DNA of 64,000 bases from assembly GCF_040564635.1 (NCBI RefSeq), contig NZ_CP159837.1:6311001-6375000 (forward strand), in the 5' to 3' direction. Below the pieces are notes generated by a model. The model was not told the origin of the DNA, searched no databases, and worked only from the letters and a program-made list of their open reading frames with translations. A program made the position numbers and the translations under genes. Shown here piece after piece: positions 53,871 through 61,969 of this stretch. This stretch comes from Planktothricoides raciborskii GIHE-MW2 (GTDB lineage Bacteria; Cyanobacteriota; Cyanobacteriia; Cyanobacteriales; Laspinemataceae). Positions within the stretch are counted from its first letter, which is position 1, and each line of letters starts with the position of its first letter.

Positions 53871-54039
53871 TTAACCGACTTCCGCTATGAGACGGGGAAT
53901 TTATTCCCCGGCGGGCGGATATCTGAAATTTATATTTTGAAATCATATAATTTTAGGGAATTTATTCCCCGGCGGGCGGATATCGGGCGGATTAATTTTC
54001 AAATCATATAATTAACCATATAATTTTAGTCGGTTTTAA

Positions 54040-54162
54040 GTAGGTGAACATAATTAATTGCACTTTTCGTTTTCCGCCAATAGGCTTTGGATTCCCGCCT
54101 TCGCGGGAATGACAGCCTTTCTTCTCGTGGGGTCTGTAGTGCATTTATTTCTGCCCACCTAC
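54040..54162. mobile_element. 123-bp TTAA-flanked element (copy 2)
   Basis: Second copy of the element, essentially identical to copy 1, in the second 292-bp unit. The flanking host sequence differs at a few bases (TTCCGCTATGAGAC in unit 1, TTTCCCTATGAGAC in unit 2). Confidence 0.82.
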
Positions 54163-54331
54163 TTAACCGACTTTCCCTATGAGACGGGGAATTTATTCCC
54201 CGGCGGGCGGATATCTGAAATTTATATTTTGAAATCATATAATTTTAGGGAATTTATTCCCCGGCGGGCGGATATCGGGCGGATTAATTTTCACATCATA
54301 TAATTAACCATATAATTTTAGTCGGTTTTAA

Positions 54332-54454
54332 GTAGGTGAACATAATTAATTGCACTTTTCGTTTTCCGCCAATAGGCTTTGGATTCCCGCCTTCGCGGGA
54401 ATGACAGCCTTTCTTCTCGTGGGGTCTGTAGTGCATTTATTTCTGCCCACCTAC
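54332..54454. mobile_element. 123-bp TTAA-flanked element (copy 3)
   Basis: Third copy, same ends and interior. Because host repeat and element are amplified together with one period, tandem duplication of an already interrupted unit explains copies 2 and 3 better than three separate insertions. Confidence 0.82.
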
Positions 54455-54685
54455 TTAACCGACTTTCCCTATGAGACGGGGAATTTATTCCCCGGCGGAT
54501 ATCTGAAATTTATATTTTGAAATCATATAATTTTAGGGAATTTATTCCCCGGCGGGCGGATATCGGGCGGATTAATTTTCAAATCATATAATTAACCATA
54601 TAATTTTAGTCGGTTTTAACCGACTTTCGCCATGAGACGGGGAATTTATTCCCCGGCGGATCTCATGCGAAAGCCCCTACAAATA

Positions 54686-57600
54686 TTACGAATACAACAC
54701 CTGTGCCCTTAAATGAATCCGTTCCACGGGATTACGGTTAAGGGTTTGTTTAATTTGTTCCAATTCTGGCCCCGTAGGTGATATGGATGGGCTGAATTCC
54801 AGGGCGACTTTTAAGGATACGTTGCCTTGTTCCGACTTGACTAACCAATTACTCAAACTTGAGAAAAGACTCTGAAATCCACGGGCATCCCCTTGATATT
54901 CCAAGCGAATAAATTCTGCCCCAGTTTGAATAGTCACGTCTTGATCGATTTTTGGACTAAAACGCTGGAGTAAGGCGATCGCTGTTCCCAGTTTCCGATA
55001 GTCCATCAAGTCGCTGACGGTCATTTCTATAGCTGCGATCGCCTTAACCCGATGGTCCTGAAAGCGATCGCCCAACTGATTGAAAACCGAATTAAGACTA
55101 CCATCAACTTCCACCGTAGGGGGCTGACTATCCCAAATATTCGGCTGATTCGCATCTATATTATATGTACCAGAATTAGTCGAAGAATTAGTCGGACGAT
55201 AAATAGCAGAAACTTCCCGCAGGGAACCCACTCCCGGCCCTGCATTTACCGGGTCAACCGTAACTTCCCTTGTCGCAGTTTCCCCGTTGCCATAGTCTGC
55301 CACTATTTTAAATAGAGTAGAACTGCTAATTTCCGTTTCATATTCGTCCTTGGGTTTGAACTCGGTGGAAATCGCTATTTCATTTTTAAATAAGGTGACT
55401 TTTAGGGCCGCGTCAGCTTTCCACCGGACATAAACGGGTTTTTCCCCAGAAGAACTAGACATTAACTGATAAGTCAATTCTAAAGTTCTCGGTTTAGGGG
55501 GTTCCAATATTCCCCGACGATAGAGAACAAAGCGATCGCTAAACTCCACAATATCTGGCAAAACCAACGGCTGATTCTGAGTTTTAATATAAAAGCGTTC
55601 GGGCTTATCAGAAACCTTCAAATCCCAATGTCCCTCAGTCAAACCTTTTTGGATCGTCTCCCGTAACATCAAAACTTCTTTTTCTAACAGCATATTCAGG
55701 GATAAATCCTTAGCAAAAGCATTGCAAAGTTCTTTAGTAGTCCAAGAATCAATCCCCGCAGGCCAAACTTTTTGCAAAATATAAGCCGGGGCAAAAGGTT
55801 TCGCATCGTCTGGGCGAATTTTATCACAATCTTTTAACGCCTTAAGAATCACATCCTGCTGATGGTTTTTGCCTTTAACCATACTAGCATCTTGGGCGCT
55901 AAGAGTATAGTGCATCAAACCTTTCGGGGCTTTTACCAGGTCATTTGCTGGATAAAATAAATGACGATAAGCATTAGTCAAAGATACCCGCACATCTAAA
56001 TCTTTTTGCCCTTCTCGTTCTTTCAATTGTTGCTGCTGCCGGTCTGACAAATCATCTAAACGATTAGGACTACGCAGAATATTTCTAATCGCTTGATATT
56101 CTCTAGCATTCTCGATCGCCTGTTGTAAAGCGGGCTTATTTGCCAATAAAAATAACAAGCGATTGCGGAAAATTCTAAACTTACCAGAATCCCCGGTTTG
56201 ATGAAAAATGCGATCGACTAACTCCGGTACAGGATCCGTAGGACTATCCACGGTGACATCATCAAAATCCATCACACATAAAGCAATATCATCAGGGCGA
56301 TCGTCCACGTCCGAGGGACTGTCTATCTGACCCGAAATCAGAGTAAAAAATCGCTTCGCAAAAATAGTATCCCGACGCCTTCTTAATTCTTCCTTAGCAT
56401 CAGTTCGCTTAACTTGTTCTTTCTCCTCAGAAATAATCTTATTTAAAGAAGGTTCTTCCTTAAACCGGGCAAGGGAGGTAATTGGATCGTAATCCAAATA
56501 CCAAGCTTCCTTAACCAACTTTTGTAGAATATCATCTACCACCCCCATTTTAACATCTGGAGTCAGCAAAGACAAACTTAATTCTGCTTCCCGAATCCCC
56601 GAAGAAATGCCTTGAGTTAAAGAATGCAAAAAAATCGTTCTTGCCACCCAAGTAGAAAAAGGAGGTTTACCAGCAACAGTCCATGCTTCATCTTGAATTT
56701 GGGCATAAGCTTTTCGCCCATCTAAATTATAAATATCCGCCTGAATTGGCCCTCGCATAAACGGACGTTGTAACCGAGAAGTCAACTCATTAGTCACCTG
56801 ACTATTCACCCCAACGGGAATATGATGGGAATGAATCATCGGTATCCAAGCTGACAGCAACCCGGTCATTTCTGCCCCTGGACTTTCCTGATTTGCTTGC
56901 CAAAGATGCTGCACCACCAAAGCAAATAAACGCAACGCCCCTCGCGTCCGTTGAAACTCAGGAATCGCGGCAATTTTTTGGGTTAACAGCTTAAACAGTT
57001 CCGGGTGAAAAGGATAAGATTGTGCGATCGCCTCAGCATAAGAAGCATCCTTACAAGCATCCGGTAAATCAACGCGAGTCAAGCGATAAAGATCCACATA
57101 TTCTGCCGCTGCTGCCTTAGCTGCCTCATCACTTACCCGTTCAAAAATGCGCTGTTTAACAATATTATAAATCTCGATATCCGTCGATGGACTAATCACC
57201 CGTTCCTGACGGGAAGAAGCCTGAATCAACTCATTCAGTTCATCATTCAAATAGGCAGTTTCTGCCGCAAAAGTATCAGACTTTGAAGCCAGAGAATAAA
57301 CCAAAACCAAACAGTCACAAGCTGCCGCTAAATCCATCAAAGAAAACAGAAAAGCTACCACTTGTGCTGCCAAATCGCTATTCCCAATTAGTTTAGCTTT
57401 AGCTGATCGCAAATAGCGAGCAATTTCGTCTATAATAATAACAGTAGATTGCCCATTAATCAACCGTTCTAAAATAGAAGTTCCCGGACTAATCCCGCTG
57501 GTATCGGAACCTTTGAGCAATTCATAACCGGCCACACCGCCAATTTGGTAAGCAATTTCTCCCCAAATAGTATAAGTAGTCAGGCCAATATCTTGATAAT

Positions 57601-58018
57601 AAATTCCATTTTGTGGATCTAAATCTCGGCCATCAATTGCTGCTACTTTTACCGCCGATTCTGGGATTAAATTCAAATCCACAAAACGGTCTAAACCTTG
57701 AATTTTTCTCCCTTGTTTACAAATATGCCAAAGGGCAATCTGGTCGTGAGTTTTACCGCCACCAAAACTGGTTTCTAAGCGAATCACCGGAGAACCAGCC
57801 CCTTGTTGAGTCAGACGGCTAAAAACTTCTTGAATCAGGGTTTTAATCCCATCAGTGGGAAAAGTGTTCGCGAAAAAAACATGAGAATCCTGATAAACTT
57901 GCGGGGCTTTTCCTTCCACCACTGGCCGAATTTTGGCGGCAAATATTTCCTCTTTCAACGAGCCGGATAGAATTTCTTTTCGAGGAATACAGGTATCAAG
58001 AATTGAGGATAAAGGCAT
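54686..58018 (-). CDS. DUF499-type ATPase (candidate defence component)
   Basis: A 1110-residue protein with a P-loop, LETSFGGGKTHDQIALWH (about 81-98), and a Walker B strand STVIIIDEIARYLRS (about 191-205), the layout of DUF499 AAA ATPases. The remainder is a long helical and beta-rich region without transmembrane helices. It is the first gene of the minus-strand group: ATPase, small protein, methylase, helicase. Its start (MPLSSILDTCIPRKEIL) is the first ATG and the product is complete. DUF499 ATPases with a DUF1156 methylase and a helicase are known from defence islands in bacteria and archaea; the mechanism is not established. Confidence 0.85.
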   Translation of the reverse strand: MPLSSILDTCIPRKEILSGSLKEEIFAAKIRPVVEGKAPQVYQDSHVFFANTFPTDGIKTLIQEVFSRLTQQGAGSPVIRLETSFGGGKTHDQIALWHICKQGRKIQGLDRFVDLNLIPESAVKVAAIDGRDLDPQNGIYYQDIGLTTYTIWGEIAYQIGGVAGYELLKGSDTSGISPGTSILERLINGQSTVIIIDEIARYLRSAKAKLIGNSDLAAQVVAFLFSLMDLAAACDCLVLVYSLASKSDTFAAETAYLNDELNELIQASSRQERVISPSTDIEIYNIVKQRIFERVSDEAAKAAAAEYVDLYRLTRVDLPDACKDASYAEAIAQSYPFHPELFKLLTQKIAAIPEFQRTRGALRLFALVVQHLWQANQESPGAEMTGLLSAWIPMIHSHHIPVGVNSQVTNELTSRLQRPFMRGPIQADIYNLDGRKAYAQIQDEAWTVAGKPPFSTWVARTIFLHSLTQGISSGIREAELSLSLLTPDVKMGVVDDILQKLVKEAWYLDYDPITSLARFKEEPSLNKIISEEKEQVKRTDAKEELRRRRDTIFAKRFFTLISGQIDSPSDVDDRPDDIALCVMDFDDVTVDSPTDPVPELVDRIFHQTGDSGKFRIFRNRLLFLLANKPALQQAIENAREYQAIRNILRSPNRLDDLSDRQQQQLKEREGQKDLDVRVSLTNAYRHLFYPANDLVKAPKGLMHYTLSAQDASMVKGKNHQQDVILKALKDCDKIRPDDAKPFAPAYILQKVWPAGIDSWTTKELCNAFAKDLSLNMLLEKEVLMLRETIQKGLTEGHWDLKVSDKPERFYIKTQNQPLVLPDIVEFSDRFVLYRRGILEPPKPRTLELTYQLMSSSSGEKPVYVRWKADAALKVTLFKNEIAISTEFKPKDEYETEISSSTLFKIVADYGNGETATREVTVDPVNAGPGVGSLREVSAIYRPTNSSTNSGTYNIDANQPNIWDSQPPTVEVDGSLNSVFNQLGDRFQDHRVKAIAAIEMTVSDLMDYRKLGTAIALLQRFSPKIDQDVTIQTGAEFIRLEYQGDARGFQSLFSSLSNWLVKSEQGNVSLKVALEFSPSISPTGPELEQIKQTLNRNPVERIHLRAQVLYS

Positions 58019-58179
58019 AGTTGGTTAGGATAGAGATTCTTAGGGTAGAGGTTCTTAGGAAAGAGGAAAGAGAGGATTTGAACCACTTCAGGGACGGATG
58101 GGCATAGAGAAAAGATGTGCGTAGTATGCTTATTCTATGCATCTCTCTTCTTTTTCTCCTCTTCCCCTGCCAGGAGTAA

Positions 58180-58806
58180 CTAATTTACCACCTGAGTCCC
58201 ATGACTTCGAGGATCGCTGCTTTGGCTGGCTTTTTGAATGGGGGATTTGACGCGAGAAACCTGACCTGTGGCTTGGGCGTAAGGTAAGGAGTTGCCAGCG
58301 ACTAAGGCGGTTAAATTCTCGGCCATCACCGATCGCGGAATTTCTCCGATCGCACTGGCGATCGCTTCACCGTCAGCGCCTAAAAAGACAAAGTGAGGAA
58401 TGCCATCTACTCGGTATTTCAGCATCTCTGGCAACCATTTACTATTGTCCACGTTGAGCATGACAAAATTAAGCCGATCTTGGTAGTCGGCCCTCAGTTC
58501 TTCTAGGGTGGGAGCCATTGTCTGACAACTTGTGCACCAATTGGCATAAAATTCCATCAGGGTAGGTTTGCCGTTGCTTAAGGCTACGTCTAAGGGGATG
58601 GAATTTTCGGCAATTTCGCTGAGAGACGCGGTGGTGGTTTCTGTGCGTAAGCCGATAAATAAGGATACACTCAGAGCGATCGCCACCAACACAATTAGAA
58701 AATTTCTCAGTTGCGGGGCAATAGCGCTAATCGCGCCATTCGTCCGCTGCGCGGAATCGTTGGCTTCAACAGCGGATCTGGCTGAGTTAGGTGACATATC
58801 GTTCAT
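58180..58806 (-). CDS. txlA: TxlA/HCF164-type membrane-anchored thioredoxin
   Basis: A 208-residue protein with one membrane helix (NFLIVLVAIALSVSLFIGLR, about 35-54) and a C-terminal thioredoxin domain whose active site is Cys91-Thr-Ser-Cys94 in FYANWCTSCQTMAP, with the cis-Pro segment VDGIPHFVF. Cyanobacterial TxlA and its plastid relative HCF164 supply reducing power in the thylakoid lumen for cytochrome assembly. CTSC instead of CGPC is a family trait. The two extra Ala/Ser-rich tails (about 1-30, 180-208) look unstructured. It stands alone, upstream of the DUF499 gene on the same strand but separated by 161 bases. Confidence 0.85.
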   Translation of the reverse strand: MNDMSPNSARSAVEANDSAQRTNGAISAIAPQLRNFLIVLVAIALSVSLFIGLRTETTTASLSEIAENSIPLDVALSNGKPTLMEFYANWCTSCQTMAPTLEELRADYQDRLNFVMLNVDNSKWLPEMLKYRVDGIPHFVFLGADGEAIASAIGEIPRSVMAENLTALVAGNSLPYAQATGQVSRVKSPIQKASQSSDPRSHGTQVVN

Positions 58807-58866
58807 GGGATGGATTTGTTAAGTATTGTTACAATTTTTCCCAGTTTAACCGAATTATGCCAAAAA

Positions 58867-58922
58867 CGGCGTAAAGCCATCGCGAGATTGCTCCGCAACG
58901 CTATCGCGAACGCGCTTAGGGG
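58867..58922. repeat. GCGAGATTGCTCCGCAACGC small repeat
   Basis: AAAGCCATCGCGAGATTGCTC then CGCAACGCTATCGCGAACGC follow one another between the txlA and NIL-ferredoxin genes. The ATCGCGA motif is present twice. It resembles small dispersed repeats of cyanobacteria, but no second copy of the whole block is in the window. Confidence 0.45.
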
Positions 58923-58955
58923 CGAGAATCGCAGTGAAGAAATCAGGAGAAGGCC

Positions 58956-59360
58956 GTGAAAAAACGAGTAACTTTAACCTTTCCCAGAAGTTCTCTGGGG
59001 ATGCCGCTGACTTATCGATTGGCGAAAGATTTTAATGTCGCCGCCAATATTATTCGGGCGCAAGTAGCCCCCAATCAAATTGGTAAATTGCTTTTAGAAT
59101 TATCCGGGGATATTGATGCTTTGGATGCGGCAATTGATTGGATGCGATCGTTAGATATTGAAGTGTCAACGATTAGTGGAGAAATCTTGATTTCAGAAGA
59201 AAGTTGTGTCCATTGCGGGTTATGTACGGGAGTGTGTCCCACGGAAGCACTGACTCTGGAAAAGAAGACCTTTAAACTAACTTTTGTGCGATCGCGCTGC
59301 ATTGTCTGCGAGCAATGTATTCCCACCTGTCCGGTGGATGCGATTTCTACAAATTTATAG
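58956..59360 (+). CDS. NIL-domain 4Fe-4S ferredoxin
   Basis: A 134-residue protein with an N-terminal NIL ligand-binding domain (about 1-75: TLTFPRSSLGMPLTYRLAKD, later GDIDALDAAIDWMRSLDIEV) and a bacterial-type 2[4Fe-4S] ferredoxin domain. Cluster ligands are Cys84, 87, 90, 94 (CVHCGLCTGVCP) and Cys115, 118, 121, 125 (CIVCEQCIPTCP); all eight are present. NIL domains often bind amino acids or sulphur compounds in transporters and enzymes of methionine metabolism. The exact redox partner is unknown. GTG 58956 has an AGGAGAAGG ribosome site at 58945-58953. Confidence 0.88.
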   Translation: MKKRVTLTFPRSSLGMPLTYRLAKDFNVAANIIRAQVAPNQIGKLLLELSGDIDALDAAIDWMRSLDIEVSTISGEILISEESCVHCGLCTGVCPTEALTLEKKTFKLTFVRSRCIVCEQCIPTCPVDAISTNL

Positions 59361-59501
59361 GAGGATTTACTGATTTATTTGTGCTTCATTTTTATGGTTT
59401 ATGATAAATTATTCTAGCATAAAAACAAAGAACAAGTAACCCATAACTAAAAAAATCTAGCCAGCCAACAACCACCAACCACCAAATAAAAAGTAACTAA
59501 T

Positions 59502-59957
59502 ATGGCAGCGAAAAAACTTGTTGAGTTACTTAAAAAAACTTCTTACATTTCCATTGCCTTAATGTCAATTGCCCACATCAACTTAGGGTTAATTTTATCT
59601 CAAACAGCAGCCCCCTGGTGGCAATGGGCAATCACTATCAGTTTTATTTTAATTGTGGCGGAAATATTTTCGTCTCCTTGGTTAGTCATCAAGACCATTG
59701 TCTATCGCTGGTTAAAATCCGATGCGGGTTCTTTCTTAACCGCTATGGTACTCTCATTTACCATGATTGTTATTTTATCAGTATTTGATGTGTTTAGCTA
59801 TGGTTTATTAATTGTAATTACCAGTGGTTTGGTTAGGTTGGATATCCAAAATAGTCGATTAACTTCCCGGCAAAACTTTTTCTGTTTAACTTCGATTGGT
59901 TTGGGCAGTTTATTCCTAGGATTAGGGTTATCTTATTTGTTTAATTTCCCGCATTAA
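59502..59957 (+). CDS. Small integral membrane protein of unknown function
   Basis: A 151-residue protein with about four membrane helices (YISIALMSIAHINLGLIL, QWAITISFILIVAEIFSSPW, FLTAMVLSFTMIVILSVFDV, FFCLTSIGLGSLFLGLGLSY) and a short basic N-terminus (MAAKKLVELLKKT). No charged or metal motif stands out. It is preceded by CAACCACCAACCACC low complexity. Cyanobacterial by composition; the family is not recognised. Confidence 0.62.
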   Translation: MAAKKLVELLKKTSYISIALMSIAHINLGLILSQTAAPWWQWAITISFILIVAEIFSSPWLVIKTIVYRWLKSDAGSFLTAMVLSFTMIVILSVFDVFSYGLLIVITSGLVRLDIQNSRLTSRQNFFCLTSIGLGSLFLGLGLSYLFNFPH

Positions 59958-60008
59958 TTTAATTTCAGCTAATCGAGCGATAGCGATCGGCTGGCTCGGC
60001 TTTACTGG

Positions 60009-60046
60009 TAAAAAAACCGTTTTCGGGGAAAAAACGGTTTTTTATT
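60009..60046. terminator. Bidirectional terminator
   Basis: AAAAAACCGTTTT and AAAACGGTTTTTT pair around a short CGGGGAA loop, with T-runs on both strands. It serves the membrane protein upstream and the minus-strand gene at 60062. Confidence 0.75.
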
Positions 60047-60061
60047 GCTAATTAGTGGGAA

Positions 60062-60367
60062 TTAGTTGGGCTGACTCCAAACAATTTCATCAAATTCACT
60101 TTGATTAAAGCTACTCCGCTGAAAAACAAAACTCCAATTTGTCTCTAGAGTAGGGTTTTCCGTGCGAGCGCACTGAAAATAGTAATAGCTGCCTTGCTTG
60201 TTTTGGTAAAAAACCGCAAACATAACATTATCCCAATGTAACCGAGAGCCAATACATCTTAATTCTAAGCGAATTGGTTCGGCCTCATCTTTTTTTTGAT
60301 TATTTAAACCGTCTGTGTAGCTTTTGCCTACGGCGATCGCGGTTTCGATAATTCCATCAATATTCAT
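60062..60367 (-). CDS. Hypothetical protein, 101 residues
   Basis: The soluble product starts MNIDGIIETAIAVGKSYTDG at ATG 60367; an in-frame ATG at 60391 adds eight residues. Later segments are EAEPIRLELRCIGSRLHWDN and MFAVFYQNKQGSYYYFQCAR, ending in FNQSEFDEIVWSQPN. It is beta-rich in appearance, with no signal peptide. No family is recognised. It diverges from sbcD. Confidence 0.55.
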   Translation of the reverse strand: MNIDGIIETAIAVGKSYTDGLNNQKKDEAEPIRLELRCIGSRLHWDNVMFAVFYQNKQGSYYYFQCARTENPTLETNWSFVFQRSSFNQSEFDEIVWSQPN

Positions 60368-60570
60368 CGGCAAATAGTCCTGATCGATCAACTTATCTGA
60401 TTCTAGCTATTAGATCGCCACGGGTTAAAATCCTCGTAGCTACCAGAACCAGGTAGCCAATCGATCTGAGTTTTTTTCTGTTCCCTATCTTTTCCCCGCC
60501 CCATGTTTTTTTTCGCCCCAAAAGCCTCTTTCCTTTAAAATAAAGAGTAACAAATTATTCCTACTGGCTT

Positions 60571-61761
60571 ATGCGTTTGATTCATACCGCTGACTGGCAT
60601 CTCGGACGCCGTCTCAAAGGAGTAGATCGCACTCCAGAAATTGCGGCAGCCTTAGAACAACTCCTGCACCATGCAAAAAGTTTAGAAGTGGATGCAGTGT
60701 TGATTGCGGGAGATATTTTTGATGTTCCTAACCCAACAGCGGCGGCAGAACGAGTGGCTTATGAGTTTTTCTGTGGCCTGGAAAAAGCGAATATTCCGGC
60801 GGTGGCGATCGCGGGCAACCATGATTCGGCCTATCGGATTGACAGCATTGCCAACCTGTTATCATTGGCGGGGGTTCGCGCCTTGGGCAAACCGCGCCGG
60901 GGAGACGAGGGTGGGGCGACAATCTTGAATACAGCCAATGGCAAACTCTGTGTTGGCGCGATGCCGTTTGCTTCCGAACGTCGTCTGTTAGATGCGGCGA
61001 CTTTGTGGAAAAATGATGATGGCGAATATCAGCGAATTTATCGGGAAATTGTCAGCTATCTTTTACAAGATTTAAGTCAATTTTTCCGAGAAGATTCTTT
61101 GAATATTCTGATGGCACATTTAACCATTGATGGAGCGCGATTGGCTTATTCAGAGGCACCTTATTATACTCGTTCTACTTATGCCTTAGCTGCGGATATT
61201 TTACCCGCCACGGCACAATATATTGCCTTGGGACATATTCACGCTTATCAGTCAATTCCTAATCCAATTCCTACTTATTATCCAGGGTCGTTAATTCAAC
61301 TAGATTTTGGGGAAGCCCAACAGGAAAAAGGTTTTTGTTTGGTGACAGTGGAACCGGGCAAACTCGCCGAAGTAGAATTCCATCCTTTAATCTGTCAACG
61401 TCCGTTGAAAGTAATTCGCTGTCAGGGAGAAAATCTTGAAGATACTTTAGCGGAACATCAGTATTATTCAGGATTTTTAAAGGTGATTGTAGAGTTAGAA
61501 AGTCCCCGGTTGGGATTGGCTGATGAAGTGAGACAAATCTGCCCGCAAACGTTACAAATTGAAGCGGTTTATCCAGAAAGCTTTACGAGAATTCAGCGCC
61601 CGGTAACTTCAGATACGGATCCGTTCGATCCCGTTGAAGAGTTTTATCATTTTTATCAAGAAAGGCTAGAACGAAATCCGTCGGATCTGGTGGTTGAAGC
61701 TTTTGAGACGCTGTATAAAACCATGAAAGAAAAAAATATCTCGAAAACCTCAAGTCATTAG
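60571..61761 (+). CDS. sbcD: Exonuclease subunit SbcD (Mre11 homologue)
   Basis: A 396-residue metallophosphoesterase that, with SbcC, cuts hairpins and double-strand ends during repair. The metal-site motifs are present in order: TADWHLGRR (from residue 5), LIAGDIFDVP, AIAGNHDSAYR, LMAHLTIDG and YIALGHIHAY. The C-terminal capping region is normal in length. sbcC starts 208 bases after its stop on the same strand, so they form the sbcDC operon. Cytoplasmic, Mn-dependent (known for the family). Confidence 0.95.
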   Translation: MRLIHTADWHLGRRLKGVDRTPEIAAALEQLLHHAKSLEVDAVLIAGDIFDVPNPTAAAERVAYEFFCGLEKANIPAVAIAGNHDSAYRIDSIANLLSLAGVRALGKPRRGDEGGATILNTANGKLCVGAMPFASERRLLDAATLWKNDDGEYQRIYREIVSYLLQDLSQFFREDSLNILMAHLTIDGARLAYSEAPYYTRSTYALAADILPATAQYIALGHIHAYQSIPNPIPTYYPGSLIQLDFGEAQQEKGFCLVTVEPGKLAEVEFHPLICQRPLKVIRCQGENLEDTLAEHQYYSGFLKVIVELESPRLGLADEVRQICPQTLQIEAVYPESFTRIQRPVTSDTDPFDPVEEFYHFYQERLERNPSDLVVEAFETLYKTMKEKNISKTSSH

Positions 61762-61969
61762 AGTAAATAGTAAATTAGAGATTAGATTAGCTAGGTATTT
61801 ATAAAGTTTTTTTGTGGAGTCAAATAATGAAAAAAATTAGCTAATTTTTTGATAAATTTATCACTAGCTAATCACTAGCTAATCATTAAAAAAATCATAG
61901 CTATTTGTACCTGAAGAATTATGAAATATCGGCGGCTTGTGTTCACCAAGTTATCTAAGTTAGAAAATT
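61762..61969. other. Gap between sbcD and sbcC
   Basis: Short AT-rich spacer with direct repeats of the type CACTAGCTAATCA at about 61862-61885 and no terminator, so co-transcription is likely. Confidence 0.5.

Larger units (their letters stand above)
53600..54665. repeat. Array of three 292-bp units plus a shorter fourth
   Basis: A host repeat with GTCGGTTTTAA..CCGAC and GGGGAATTTATTCCCCGGCG hairpins repeats with a 292-bp period (GTCGG at 53737, 54029 and 54321; 54609 for the shorter copy). The first three carry a 123-bp internal element; the fourth lacks it. The array lies between the small protein and the ATPase gene. Upstream, near 53545-53585, is a short GCCTGCAAACACC run. Confidence 0.9.

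Noticed and set aside
53600-54665. Possible CRISPR array because of regular spacing
   Set aside because: The period is 292 bases, units are near-identical throughout and there are no variable spacers; three 81-codon frames here are just the repeat.
46021-58018. BREX or DISARM assignment for the island
   Set aside because: No PglZ, no Lon-like BrxL, no DISARM DUF1998 protein is present; composition fits a helicase-methylase-ATPase system better.
60392-60570. tRNA or other RNA gene between 60062 gene and sbcD
   Set aside because: No cloverleaf, CCA end or anticodon loop could be drawn here or elsewhere in the window.
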